Source: Chloranthus sessilifolius (lineage: Eukaryota; Streptophyta; Magnoliopsida; Chloranthales; Chloranthaceae). From it: DNA of 64,000 nt. The position numbers were made by a program, and so were the translations under genes. The notes beneath the pieces are model-generated. The model saw only the letters and a program-made list of their open reading frames with translations, searched no databases and was not told the DNA's origin. Positions within the stretch are counted from its first letter, which is position 1. Every line of letters begins with the position of its first letter. Of this stretch, positions 22,516-34,550 are shown one piece after another. Location of the stretch: NCBI GenBank assembly GCA_021018995.1, contig CM037587.1, forward strand, positions 61,974,104 to 62,038,103, given 5' to 3'.

Positions 22516-24605
22516 GTCCTAGAGTGGGGTTGGGAAAATAATCCGCCAAGTTCAGAGGTTCAATTACCCCAATATTTCTATCTTCCAAGTCTCTTTGCAG
22601 CGGTGCCATTAAATTTTCCTAGTCGCAGATGTAATCTGATGGGTCAAAGTCTTCATCATCCTCTCCTACCATGCCAATAGTGGGTCTTGAACCAGTTCCA
22701 CTAGGTGGATGTGGTGGCAGTGGCACCTGATGTATGTTTGCATGCTGGTTAGCTTGGGAGGTGCAGGGGGAATGATTTTCCCAGCCTCAATCAGATCCTG
22801 TATTGCGTGCTTTAATGGGAAGCAATGATCACTAGGATGACCTGGCCCTTTGTGGAAGTTGCAATGGGTGTTGGGGTCATAGTTCCTTGGGATGGGATTT
22901 GGTGGAGGCCGCGGTTGGAGTGTTGTGACCAACCCTTTTTCTATTAGTAAGGGTAATAAAATATTTAGTGATTGCCCCAAAGGTGTTCCGGGGTCATCTA
23001 TGCCTCCTTTCAATTCTCGGTTCTCTGTCTCAGCTCGTTTCTGACTGGAGCTGGCTGTGCGGCTTTAAATTGGAATGGGATTATAATAGTGTTAGGCCTA
23101 GCATTCATGACATTCTGCACATCTGTCCCAATTCTTCTATCATTCCTCTACTCAGAGAATCTCTTGACCCCGTCGGCCCTATTTGATTTTTGCTTAAATG
23201 CCCTTCTCTGATAGCGTCCTCGCAACAATTGGCGTTCCTCACCAAATCAGTAAAGCTAGACTGTTGTTGGTAAACGAGGATGTTTGAGATGACTGGCAAG
23301 GTATTTTTTAGGATCATCTCAATCTGCTCGTCATCAAGTATTCTGTTTCTTACCTAAGCTGCCAATGCTCTCCAACGCCCAAGGTAATCGCTGAAGGTCT
23401 CGTTAGAGTTCTGCTTTAATTGGGTCAAATCTGAATTGTGAGGTTTAATGTTTATGTTGTAGACATACTACTCTTGGAATAAATATGTTAGAACTTTCCA
23501 TGTTTTTATCATGGATGGTTCTAGGGACGTGAACCACCTCAAGGTCGGGTCCATCAGACTTTTCTGAAAGACTTTTATAAGCAGGCACTCGTCCCCACCA
23601 TATTGGCACATGTCCCCATAGTATGACTTGAGGTGTGAGATGGGGTTGCCCATGTTGTTATATTTATCAAAGACCGGCACTTTGAATTTTGGGGGCAAGG
23701 GGACTTCAGCAAATAAATATAAGGTCGAGAAATTTGTGGCATGGATTTTGGCTGCACCCATCTTCAACAGCTGCTTGTGGATTTTGTCTAATTGTTCTTT
23801 CAACTACTTAGACTCTTTAGACAGTGGCGCTATTTTTTCAATGGTTGACCTTGATTCACTTTGTGCTACCGGGGGGTTGGTGATTATGGGTGGAGGATTG
23901 ATGCTGGCAAATGCCCAGCATAAGCCCCGCTATTCTTGATCTCATCTTCCTCATATTGTGGGTCTACATATGGTGCAGTGAGGGTGAGATTTTCTTGTTG
24001 GTGTGGCTGGGCTGGATAGGTGTCGGGTGGGACCATTGGAGGTGAGGGAAGTTTTGTGGAGTGATAGGATGAGTGGAATTTAGTTTTTGAGTTGGGCCCT
24101 GATGGGGCCACTGTGTTTTGGGGGAAAGCTTGGAGATGGCATTGGGGTGCAGGGACATGGGTGAATTGGGGTTGATGGAGGATAGGTGCCAGGCTCCCGC
24201 CTTGGGTCGGGTGGGAGGTTTGTGTGTGAGGGAGATATTGAGGGAATTGTGGAGGGTATGGGTATGTGGACCCAAGGTTTGGGCCTTGCTGGGCTTGGGT
24301 ATAGGATAAGGAACTTGGAGGGGTCTAGTTCGTAAGGCCTAGGGAAAATTGGCCCATTGGGCTTTATTGGGTTTGGGTCATTGGGCCCTGGTAGGTTAGA
24401 CCCATTGGGCCTTGGTGGGGTTGGCCCATATGCCTTAGTGCGTTTGGCCCATTGGGCCTTGGTGGGTCTGGCCCATTAGGCCCTGAAGGATGTGGATGAT
24501 GGGGGTTTTGGCCATTGGGCCTTGGTGGGTTTGAGGTAATGAAGAATGGAGACTTGAGAGTGTGCATGATGGGTTGGAAGATGTGTGATTAGAATGAGGG
24601 GGGAT
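22516..24605 (-). mobile_element. Element T2, downstream part (Tat/Ogre-like gag)
   Basis: The minus strand shows gag: a coiled start (MKEQLDKIHKQLLKMG), the core (PISHLKSYYGDMCQYGGDE, then LRWFTSLEP) and a Tat/Ogre-type motif CNFHKGPGHPSDHCFPLKH (about 22830-22870) with AIQDLIEAGKI. It continues the gag that starts at 38784-39470; E1 lies between, flanked by GGGAT on both sides. The downstream pol is not in the window. A broken fossil with several breaks. Confidence 0.8.
24341..24530 (-). repeat. 24-bp repeats in T2 gag, proline/asparagine-rich
   Basis: About six imperfect units of the CCCATTGGGCCTTGGTGGG type. On the minus strand they read as repeated P-N-G-P and P-P-R-type text, an expanded low-complexity part of gag. 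Confidence 0.7.
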
Positions 24606-25426
24606 TGATCAAATTTTAAATAAACCCTTGCAAGTGTACAAGATCTGTTCTAGTGAGGCAAGAACAAGGGTGTCGAACCCACAGGGAAATCTGAAATTTT
24701 ATTCAATTCTTCCTAGAGATGTAGAAAATATCCCCGAGGAAGTACCAAGGGGCAGATTTAATTTTTACCAAAAATTAACACCTTTCTAATTGCAAGAAAG
24801 AAAATAAATTAATCTAAAAATTATGTAATGAGAAATCTAAGAACAAATTTTAAAAACAAGATCAAGGAATTTGCTACCCCAGATTTATACCCTTTTCTAT
24901 TTTTAAACCCACAATTTTATTAACATCAAACACACCATCATTCTAAGAGAAACATGACTAGTAATTAAGCGTGATCATTAACCCGGCATACCCTATCCAA
25001 AAACAATGACTCAGCCTAATCGCGGTATGAATCATGTGAAAAGCATAGCGTATCTCATGGTATTTTAGATCAAAACACTAAAAACATGATCACTACACTT
25101 TGAGAATAACGATTTGATGATGAAATTATCAAACTATGGCATTAAACATAAAATATAGGTACTTATCTGGGGATCGCATCCTCCTTGATCTACAGCCTTT
25201 AGCCTCTCATCCTTGGTGCAAGATCTTCAATTGTATTCAAAACCATTCCCAAAGTAAAGAGCAAAGAAGGTGTAAAAGAAAAATATGTTCTTGGAAAATC
25301 TCAACACAATTTTATTACTCTAAGAAAACCCTCTTACAAAAGTCTCTAATTATTACACAAATTTGTCTCAAAACTAAAATTCTCTATTAAAAAAGCTCTC
25401 CCTATTCCAAAAGCTGTAGCCTCTCT

Positions 25427-25435
25427 TTTATAATG
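25427..25435 (-). promoter_or_regulatory. E1 left LTR TATA box
   Basis: The minus strand reads ATTATAAAAG, 26 bp downstream of the nearest TCAATCGATTGA doublet (25462). Confidence 0.65.
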
Positions 25436-25461
25436 GCCGAACATACCTAACCCTAATTGCC

Positions 25462-25632
25462 TCAATCGATTGAGACAGAAGTCTCAATCGATTGACTTTA
25501 ATCTGAATTCCTTAGGGCACTTCTGCCTTCATGTCTCAATCGATTGAATTTCATGTCTCAATCGATTGACTTTCTAGGGTTGAGTTTTACTCCATCTGTC
25601 AATCGATTGACCATAATGCCTCAATCGATTGA
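25462..25632 (-). promoter_or_regulatory. E1 LTR array: three TCAATCGATTGA doublets
   Basis: Sites start at 25462/25484, 25536/25558 and 25599/25621; every pair is exactly 22 bp apart with a different 10-bp spacer. All six are exact. Confidence 0.93.
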
Positions 25633-25881
25633 ATCTTCAATGCAAAGCCTTCCCTTTCTTGATGGAAGTTGATTCTCTTCATGGCTTTCAATGCTTCTTT
25701 GGACCTTTTTGTCCATAGCTCTTTTATAGCCTGTAATTTCCTTCTTTTATGCACTTGAACGATCTAATTGTCAGAAACACCTGTAAACATCAAAACCTCG
25801 CAACAACCATCAGATGCTTTCATTGAACACCTAAATGTAGGATTTAAAGTGTGAAATATAGTCATATTTCAGCACCGATCA

Positions 25882-25895
25882 CACCCCCAAACCTA
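25882..25895 (-). other. E1 polypurine tract
   Basis: The minus strand reads AGGTTTGGGGGTG right before the LTR start TGATCGG. Confidence 0.85.
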
Positions 25896-26095
25896 CACTT
25901 TGCTAGTCCTCGAGCAAAGAGAATGATAAATATAAAAATAAAACTAACATCCTAAAATTTAAATGCCACTTTCGTAGGGAACACGATTGCACTTAGCATG
26001 TGCAACAAGCCTTTAAACCCCTAGGTGATCCCTAGTGGAGGAGTTGTGTCTCCTGAAGGTTTTCAGTGAAGGTACCTACAAACTTCAAGGCTATC
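25890..26095. other. Conserved non-coding block shared with E2
   Basis: Counterpart of 9755-9960. It keeps AAATGCCACTTTCGTAGGGA and the CTAGG-TGATC-CCTAG hairpin block although the neighbouring LTRs are unrelated. Confidence 0.75.
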
Positions 26096-27496
26096 GGAAT
26101 TTCAGAATTGATTAATCATGTCCTTTAGCAATTAGATGCCCCTGAAAAATCTTTTTAGAATACATCTAACCATGTTCATTCCATTTATGCCACATTCAGT
26201 TCAGACCATTGTCTTCTAATGTTCATATTTCATGCCTCAATGTCATGAGATCATCACTGCCCAAAGTTCTTATGTCAGAGGAAAAACTTAAACTGGAACT
26301 TTTAGATCACATGTCTAGACTCCAATCCTCACCATGGGTATACACTCAGAATGAAATCACTCCCGATGAATGAGTTTTTTTTTTTTTTTCCATGTGTGAG
26401 ATGGAATTGTAACACAATTAGAAGAAAATCTCACAAGTTTAAAGAAAGACGGTGTATCAAAGTATTATACAAGTAATCTCATTAAGAAAGATATCTGTAT
26501 TTTAAGCATGCATATATCAAGCACCATAGACAATTATGTACTTACTCTCCACAAGGCATCTCATCACTCATGATTGGATCAAAAAGGTCTTTTCTAAGGT
26601 TGTAATGGGGCTCGGGTTAAGGTTAAGAAAATAAAGGAAGAATGGATTCAAAAATTTCTGAGAAATTGGAAAAGAAACAACTTCTGATTTTGTATTTCTA
26701 TTCTTTTTCTTTTCTAGTCTCTCACCATTCTTCTCAATATATTTTTCATTGTTTTTACAATTTCCTTTTTCCTTTTTTTTTTTTTTTTTTTTAGTACACA
26801 CTACAACACATATAATCCCCACTTACTCTCTTTTCACTCATTTTCATCCCTTGTTCCTAATTTCTCAGAAATAAGTAAGGGCCAACTGAATTTTCAGAAG
26901 CGGTAAGGGGTTAAAGGTTATTGCAGCTTATCAAAGAATGTATAAAGGTAAATTTTCCAATAAGCTCAAAGGTGTACTAGAAGGATAAATTTATGAGGTG
27001 AGACAGTTTAAGCACAGACGAACCAATGATGGCCTTAGATCATTTCCTTTCATGATGGTAAAATACGCCTATTTGCCTTAAGTTAGTATACAATGATTTC
27101 TAGTGTAATGTTATAACACACATAAAATCACAAATCAAAGTAACCGGAATGAGATTTAACAATTGGAACAAGAATTTCAAGGATACTCCGAATTTATTTC
27201 AGCACTCATCAAGAACGAGGACAAGTGTTTCAAAGACTTTCAAGGTTTTAGTCTTTCTTTGTGATCTTTAGGATTCCATGTTACACACTTAATCCTCCGA
27301 TTTTGAGATTGAAAGCGATTGATGAAAACAATTATTTTTAAGCATGATTCATGATCATTAATGTTCAATATCTACACCTTATGGGCACTCATAAAATAAC
27401 CATGGTATGATAGCATTGGTTAAAAGAATTCAGGAAGAATCTTCATGCTCACAAATATGAATAATCAATTAAATTACAGCATTTGCCAACCATCAG
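26096..27496. other. E1 3' region without a recognisable gene
   Basis: AT-rich with pyrimidine runs (poly-T near 26373-26389 and 26768-26793). No motif copies and no convincing coding region. Confidence 0.5.
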
Positions 27497-27552
27497 TCAA
27501 TCGATTGAGACCAAGTTCTCAATCGATTGACAGATTGGACTCAATCGATTGA
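27497..27552 (-). promoter_or_regulatory. E1 motif triplet
   Basis: Three exact TCAATCGATTGA copies at 27497, 27519 and 27541, each 22 bp apart. Confidence 0.9.
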
Positions 27553-28389
27553 CTGATAAACATTCAAAAATCCGAGAACTGCCAAAACGTTTTTTTTTTT
27601 TATTATTATTATTATTTATTTTTTTTAGAAAACAACCAATTACCCCCCCAAACCTGAACTGGCCAATGTCCTCATTGGTGATGATGCGGAGAAAAGGAAG
27701 AAGGCCTCCCCCAAACCTGTTCTATGCAATCAAAGGACAAAACAACCGAGCAAGTGAAAGAGAGAAAACACAAATACGAAACTAAATTTTTATTAAAAAG
27801 AAAATTATTACAAAGTAAAGCAAAATCGAACGTGATGCAACACGAAACAAACGTACCCAAAACGAAAACAAACCGAACCGAAACAACGAAAACATAAAAA
27901 CAACCCTACCCTAAAGACATGTAAAATGAGATCCTAAAAACCGAAAACAAATCCTCTAGTTCTCCATGGTAGAAATTCCTCCCCGCGGCTTCGGAAAAGC
28001 GTAGTGCCACATTTCTGCAGAAATTCCAACCGCGCCGACGGGTGGGATTGGTGCCCGAGGTGGTGATAAGGGTGGGGTAGGGGTGATACGGGTGATGAAA
28101 CAGATGCTTCATCAAGGTGGAGGATGCCATGGGTGGACCAATCGAATGGTGGCGGGGGAGCGGTGTATCGCACGCTTTGAGCCGGGCTCCCTTAACTTGT
28201 GGATCATGCTCGAGTACGAGGACGGATGGAAGACATGGCGCCAAGGTGGGGATGGATATTGAAAATTGGGACTAAGAGGAGGACCCAGCAAGTGCCCGAA
28301 ATAGCTAAAAAGTTCCTAAAAGAGGGACACTCTAAAGAAAGAAATTTCGGAAGTCGGTGCGTGAAAAATTTTTTTTTAGAACAGAATAA

Positions 28390-28707
28390 TCGATCGATTG
28401 ACATGTTGGTGTCAATCGATTGACAAGAGAGGTCAAAGATATTAAATCCGATCTCCAAATCAAATATTTGGAGAAACTTCCCTATTCCAGCAGGGATTGA
28501 CTGGCTGACCAAGCAAGTTTCAATCGATTGGCACCTAAATGTCAATCGGTTGATATACCATACTAAAAATAGAGGTCAACACCAGGACTGTCCAAATTGA
28601 GGTGCATCAGTCAATCGATTAAGACAGAATTCTCAATTGATTGACTGAGGAAAATATAGGGAAGCATGAGGGAGATCAATCGATTGAGAGAGATCTCAAT
28701 CGATTGA
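28390..28707 (-). promoter_or_regulatory. E1 motif cluster, four doublets
   Basis: Sites start at 28390/28412, 28520/28542, 28611/28633 and 28676/28696. The first three pairs are 22 bp apart, the last 20 bp. Several copies here have one changed base, including CG to TG. They lie on the 3' side of the accessory ORF region. Confidence 0.88.
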
Positions 28708-28849
28708 CTGAGAGCTAGAAATCAACCACAAATAGGCCCAAAACAAAGAAAATATTATCATTGAAGCTTGCATACACCGATCCGATACATCAACAAAAAC
28801 AAAATAAACACAAAACAGAAAAATGTCAAAACAAAACAAGACAATCATT

Positions 28850-29971
28850 AGACATCATCATCATCATCCTCATATTCTGGTTCCCGCTCCTCGTTCATTG
28901 CCGCTCTCGCGCCGTCGATGAAATGGTTGGCACGACCCGGGAATGACTCGCGAGCCATCCGCATAAGGAGAGCGGTTTGAAATCGGGACCGCCTATCCAC
29001 ACCACCGAGCCGTGCATTCAGCCCGTCCATCTGCACCTCGAGGCGAGCAACAGCCGCCTCAGCATCAAAATCGGGGACCTCTTCAGGACGAGGTCGCCTA
29101 ACACCGCCACGTTACGTGTGCGGTTTGACGGGAGGAGGAGGAGCTTCAACCGGGCCGATTACGCGGATGATCGCCTTGATACTCTTGACCCAAACATTCA
29201 CACCATATTGATAAAATTGCATGTCACCCATCACCTCATCGTCATAGATGGGGCAGCCAAGGTGATCCAGAAGGTGCATCACATAGTGTGGGAAGTGTAG
29301 GAGAATCGCGGCAAGCTTGGCGGGTACGGCGGCACCGGCGATATCACTATGGCAGCGGTACATCTCCGCGAGCATCAACCCAGGTGCATCAAACCAAGTA
29401 TTGGTGTGTGCTACGTAGAGCGCCTTCACCCGACCCAAAGTCCTCTCGGTCTTTGTGCCATGTGGCAGAAGGTTATTGGCCATAACGATATCCCAAAAGA
29501 GGATATCCATGGGCAACACAAGCTTTAGGCTGACCGGTCCCACGATGACCACCACACATATCGTTAATCATATCATCTTGGCTACGCTCGATAGCCGGAG
29601 GAAGGTGGTGGTTCACGGGACGAGCCTCGTAGAAATTAAAAGCACGGGCGAGATCAGCGGCATGGAGGTTATATTGCCAGTTATCGATCTCGATGGTGAT
29701 GAACGACAATCCGGTTGGGGAGAGGGTCTCGGGCACCCACACCATCTTTTGATAGAATAGCCGAATGATGCGCGGGGCTACATCGATGGGTGGGGTCAGG
29801 AAGATTTGCCGGAGGGCCTCGATGAATTGAGCGACCGATGCATTCCGCGATGTTCCGGTACTTCACCAAATCGAAAAAAAATTTCGTTTGGAATTGGCGA
29901 TCGATATAATGCTCATTAGGGATGCGCGGTGGATCATTGGCTGGGCGCGGTGGTCGGATAAGGGCAGCCAT
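28850..29971 (-). pseudogene. E1 accessory ORF region
   Basis: Minus-strand frames starting MAALIRPPRPANDPPRIP and running through text such as MANNLLPHGTKTERTLGRV, PGLMLAEMYRC and LLHFPHYVMHLLDHLGCP. This resembles the ORF that Athila-type elements carry after integrase (ATHILA ORF-1 / putative plant transposon protein families), known by name only; no motif proves a function. It is more GC-rich than its surroundings and free of the element's palindromes. A TATA box (30056-30064) and motif array lie just upstream. Broken, with a few breaks. Confidence 0.55.
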
Positions 29972-30055
29972 TTGATCAAAACAAGGATGAGCAAGAGATC
30001 TCGGCGTGACAAGTTGGCTGGATTTCGAATGAGGACTCCACGGGTGGGGAGTACC

Positions 30056-30064
30056 ATATATATA
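30056..30064 (-). promoter_or_regulatory. E1 internal TATA box
   Basis: The minus strand reads TATATATAT about 85 bp before the ATG at 29971 and 9 bp after the nearest motif doublet. The LTR has the same order (doublets, TATA, transcript). Confidence 0.55.
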
Positions 30065-30073
30065 GTGTGAATC

Positions 30074-30497
30074 TCAATCGATTGAGGCTTAATTCTCAAT
30101 CGATTGAGGATGCATGGACTTCCCACGTCGCGAGGTGGGAGCGGCAACGTGGCACTGCCTGGGAGAAAGGGGCTCTTGCCATTACTCCACTATTGAAGGT
30201 CAATCGATTGACACTAAGGTGTCAATCGATTGAGGATTTATAGCGCCGGTTGGTGTCCTTGGAAACGGAAGGGCATTTAAAGGGCCAAGGAAAACCACCC
30301 CAAGAAGGCAGCTGCCATGACAAGAGTTGTCGGGTGGCTGTCCAAATTCCAACACAAATGCACAAACTCTTAAGATGTCAATCGATTGAGGCCAAATGTT
30401 CAATCGATTGAGACAAAAGACTAAAAAAATGATGATGAATCTCAATCGATTGACACAGACCCGTCAATCGATTGAGGAATCACAGTCAATCGATTGA
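30074..30497 (-). promoter_or_regulatory. E1 internal motif array upstream of the accessory ORF
   Basis: Nine exact TCAATCGATTGA copies at 30074/30096, 30200/30222, 30378/30400 and 30442/30464/30486, all 22 bp apart within groups. The array fills the gap between the integrase end (about 30655) and the internal TATA box. Confidence 0.92.
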
Positions 30498-30654
30498 CTG
30501 TGGACTCTTGTTTTTTTTTTTTTTCGGTAAAATAAGACTAAACTGAAAAGAACAACAAACATGGAAAGACACACATAAAAAAAATAAATAAAACAACTGG
30601 GGTGCCTCCCAGGAAGCGCTGAGTTTACATGTCGACAGCTCGACCTTTCAGTGA

Positions 30655-31990
30655 TCAGTCCTCAGGATCACGGAGGTGCATCGCCTCAATCATTAACTGG
30701 GTGATCGGCTCAAACATTGGTTTGAGTCTTTGCCCATTAACTTTACAAATGCGATTGTCAACAAGGCTCCGAATTTCAATGGCACCATGCGCACTAATGG
30801 ACACTACCTGAAATGGGCCTTCCCATCGAGATTTTAATTTTCCCGGGTGGAGTTTCAGTCGGGAATTGAATAACCAAACTTTTTGGCCAACGTGAAATTC
30901 TTTTCGAGAAATGGACGCATCATGCAGCTTTTTGTACCTTTCCTTGTACATCTTCGAATTCTCATACGCTTCGTAGCGTAATTCCTCCAATTCATTCAAT
31001 TGCAATCGGCGATGCGACCCGGCTGCGTGCATGTCAGAATTAAATCTTTTTATCGCCCAGAATGCTTTATGCTCCAATTCGACAGGAAGATGGCAAGCTT
31101 TCGTAAACAATTCAAACGGAGACATTCCAATCGGAGTCTTGAATGCGGTCCGATATGCCCACGAGCCTCTCGAGAGCCGGTTTGACCAATCTTTTCTATC
31201 CCGCGGACCGTTTTTCTAGAATTTGCTTAATTTCCGATTAGACACTTCCACTTGACCGCTAGTTCTGGATGGTAGCAGTAAAGCAACTTTGTGAGTGACG
31301 CCGTACTTCTTCATTAAGGTGGCAAAATGGCTATTACAAAAATGCGAACCGCCATCGCTGATGATTGCTCTTGGAATCCCGAATCGGGTAAACACATTTT
31401 CTCTGAGGAATTTGACCACAACCTTATGATCATTCGATCGGGTTGCCACAACTTCTATCCATTTCGAGACATAATCAACAGCCACTAGAATATATGAAAA
31501 CCCAAAGGATGGGGGAAAAGGACCCATAAAGTCAATCCCCCAAACATCAAAAATTTCAACAATCAGAATTGGATTAAGAGGCATCATATTCCGTTTTGAA
31601 ATATTGCCAAGCTGTTGACATCGTCGGCATTCCTTGCAAAATTGAGCAGCGTCACGAAAGATGGAGGGCCAGTAGAATCCGCTTTGAAGGATTTTCTGGG
31701 CGGTCTTTTGTCCTCCGAAATGGCCGCCACAGGCCCCAGCATGACACAAGTGTAGGACGCTCATTTACTCCTCTTCGGGTACACATCTCCTGATGAGCTG
31801 ATCTGAGCAGAATTTGAACAGACATGGTTCATCCCAAAAATAGTATTTTATTTGGGAGAAGAAGAGATTCTTATCATTCTTACCCCACTCAGTGGGGATT
31901 CTGCCAGTAACCAGATAATTCACAATGTTCGCAAACCATGGAACCTTTGGATAAGCTACATCAATTGCTAGCAAATGTTCATCCGGAAAC
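30655..31990 (-). pseudogene. E1 integrase region
   Basis: Zinc-binding end (HAGACGGHFGGQK, CKECRRCQQLG), catalytic core ([31 protein letters not shown]) and C-terminal part ([29 protein letters not shown]). Very similar in order and wording to E2 and C integrases. A fossil. Confidence 0.9.
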
Positions 31991-34550
31991 GTGTCACGGA
32001 TGGTCTCAGGTATTTCAGATTCTTCAGGTAGAATTCTCGACAAATGATCAGCCACCACGTTCTCAACCCCCTTCTTATCCTTAATCTCGAAATTGAACTC
32101 TTGGAGCAGAAGGATCCAACGGATTAATCTCGGTTTAGTATCCTTCTTTGCTAGAAGATATTTTGAGCGGAATGATGATGAAAAGACCACTATTTTTTAT
32201 CCAAGCAAATAGGAACGAAACTTGTCCGGAGCATACACCACGCCTAATAATTCTTTCGGTGGTGGTGTAATTGAGTTGGGCATCAATTAATGACTTGCTA
32301 GCATAATAAATTACGTGAGGTAATTTATTCACCCTTCCGCCCTAGGGACTCCAATTGCGTGTCGGATGCATCACACATGAGTTCGAATGGGAGAGAATAA
32401 TCCGGTGGATGATTGGTGCATTGGATAAGAGCTCTAATTTCAAAATGCTTGCATGCGTCCTCGAAGAATTCAAAAGGAACATCTTTGCCAAGCAAGGTGC
32501 ACAATGGTTTAGCCACCTGAAATCCTTAATGAACCTTCTATAAAATCCTGCATGACCCAAAAATGATCGAATTTGTCAAACACTGTGGATGAGTGGCAAG
32601 TTAGCAATTAGATCAACTTTTGCTCTATCCACCTCGATTCCTTTCTACGTGAGATAATGTGCCCCAGAACAATCCCTTGTTTAACCATAAAATGGCTCTT
32701 CTCCCAGCTAAGAACAAGTTTGGAGTCAACACAACGTTGCAGCACTTGTGAAAGATGATTCAAACAAGAATCAAAGGTTCTCCCAAAAACCGAGAAGTCG
32801 TCCATGAATACTTCAATGAATTTGTCGATCATATCTGAAAATATGGCCAACATACACCGTTGAAATGTGGCGGGCATTACATAGGTCAATGGCATCCTGC
32901 GGTATGCAAACGTACCATAAGGGCATGTGAACGTTATTTTTTCTTGATCAGCTGGGTAGACAGGCACCTGATTGTATCTCGAATACCCATCAAGAAAACA
33001 GTAAAACTCTTGCCCAGCTAACTTCTCAAGGATTTGATCAATGAGCGGAAGGAAATGATCCTTTACGGTGGCGGTGTTTAATTTCCGAAAGTCAATGCGC
33101 ATATCGCCATCCAAAGAGTTTCTTGGGGACCAATTCTCCTTCAAATAGCTTCCTTCACGGTGATTCCGGACTTTTTTCTAACAATTTGGTGGACTAACCC
33201 ATTCACTATCAGAAATCGGATAGATGATTCCAGGATCAAGGAGTTTAATGACTTCTTTTAGAACGACTTCTTGCATGTTTGGATTAAGTCGCCTCTGTAG
33301 TTCCCTTGAAGGTTTACTCGCGTCTTCCAAATGTATTTTATGCATACATATCGATGGGTCAATCCCTTTGAGATCAGTGAGAGTCCAACCGATAGCTTCC
33401 TTGTGCTCTTTCAGCACCTTCAACAACTCTTTTTCTTGTTCTGCCGACAACGTGGATGAGATTATTACTGGAAGTGTTTCATGAGGTCCCAGAAAAGCAT
33501 ACTTGAGGGACTCTGGCAATTGTTTCAATTCCACAAGTGGTGGTTGCTCAAGTGATGGAGGCAGCATGTCCTTCACCTCAACAGGTAATGATTCTATCTC
33601 AGGCACACTCGCATCTAAGTGGTCATCCTGGCATGATGAGCTAGACTCTATCTCGTCGGACTGCTTCTCTTCCGATCCTTTCTCTTCATAGATGGCCAAC
33701 AAAGCATTTTCAAATTCCTCTTTGGTAAGCATTGAAGGTAATGCCTCATCCACCACTTCATCTATCTGATCGATGTAAAAACATTCGACCTCATCCTCGT
33801 TTGGGAAATGGTTCATCGCATGGAAGATATTCAATCAAACCTTCATGTTTCCAAAAGAAATGTCCATGACTCCGTCGACAATTAATGCACGCGCTGGTCA
33901 GAAGCGAGAAACGGACGTCCAAGGATGATGGGGACTTGATTAAGTGACTTAACGTGTGTCCATGTCCAAAACAACAAAATCTCGGAAAGACAAACTTATC
34001 TATTCCAACCAAGACATCCTCAATAACGCCCCTCGGTCGTCTTTCTGATCTATCTGCCAGTTGCAGTGTGACCGTTGTGGGTCTCAATTCACCCCGTCCG
34101 GGTTTCTCGTACAATGAATATGGGGTTTAATTAACACGGCTCCCAAATCCAATAACGCTTTCCCAATGGTTGCCCACCAATGACACATGGAATAGTAGGA
34201 ACCAGGGTCTTTTAGTTTTTGTGGGGTTTCCAATTGCAATATAGAACTGACTTGATTAGTCAAGAACACTTTCCTCGAAACATGATTACGTGCCTTTCTC
34301 TTCCGAGTGCATAAATCTTTGAAAAACTTTGCATACTCAGGCACTTGCTTGATCGTTTCAAGCAATGGAAGGTTTATCTTTACTTGCTTAAATGTTTCGA
34401 AAATATCTTCCATTTTTGTTGGTCCCTTTCCCATTCTTGATGGAGGAGTTAGGCATTGAGGAAATGGTGCCTTTGGGACAAAAGGTGCGGGTTCCCCTTC
34501 TGAATCTTCGTCTTGTCCTTGTTGGATAGTTGAGGGAGACTCATTCTCTA
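31990..34550 (-). pseudogene. E1 protease, RT and RNase H region
   Basis: Protease text (KALLDLGA near 34160), acidic linker, pre-RT segment ICMHKIHLEDASKPSREL, RT (QILEKLAGQEFYCFLDGYS, TFQRCMLAIFSDM, FMDDFSVFG, SWEKSHFMVKQGIVLGH) and RNase H remains ([23 protein letters not shown]). Athila-type. A fossil with several breaks. Confidence 0.9.

Larger units (their letters stand above)
24606..25881 (-). repeat. E1 left LTR (3' LTR)
   Basis: Plus strand starts TGATCAAA and ends CACCGATCA, so on the element strand it begins TGATCGGTG. It holds three motif doublets (25462-25632) and a TATA box at 25427-25435. Confidence 0.96.

Noticed and set aside
27906-28244. 112-residue minus-strand frame in E1
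   Set aside because: GC-rich but no likeness to known accessory ORFs; two frames overlap. Possibly a tail of the accessory region, not strong enough to list.
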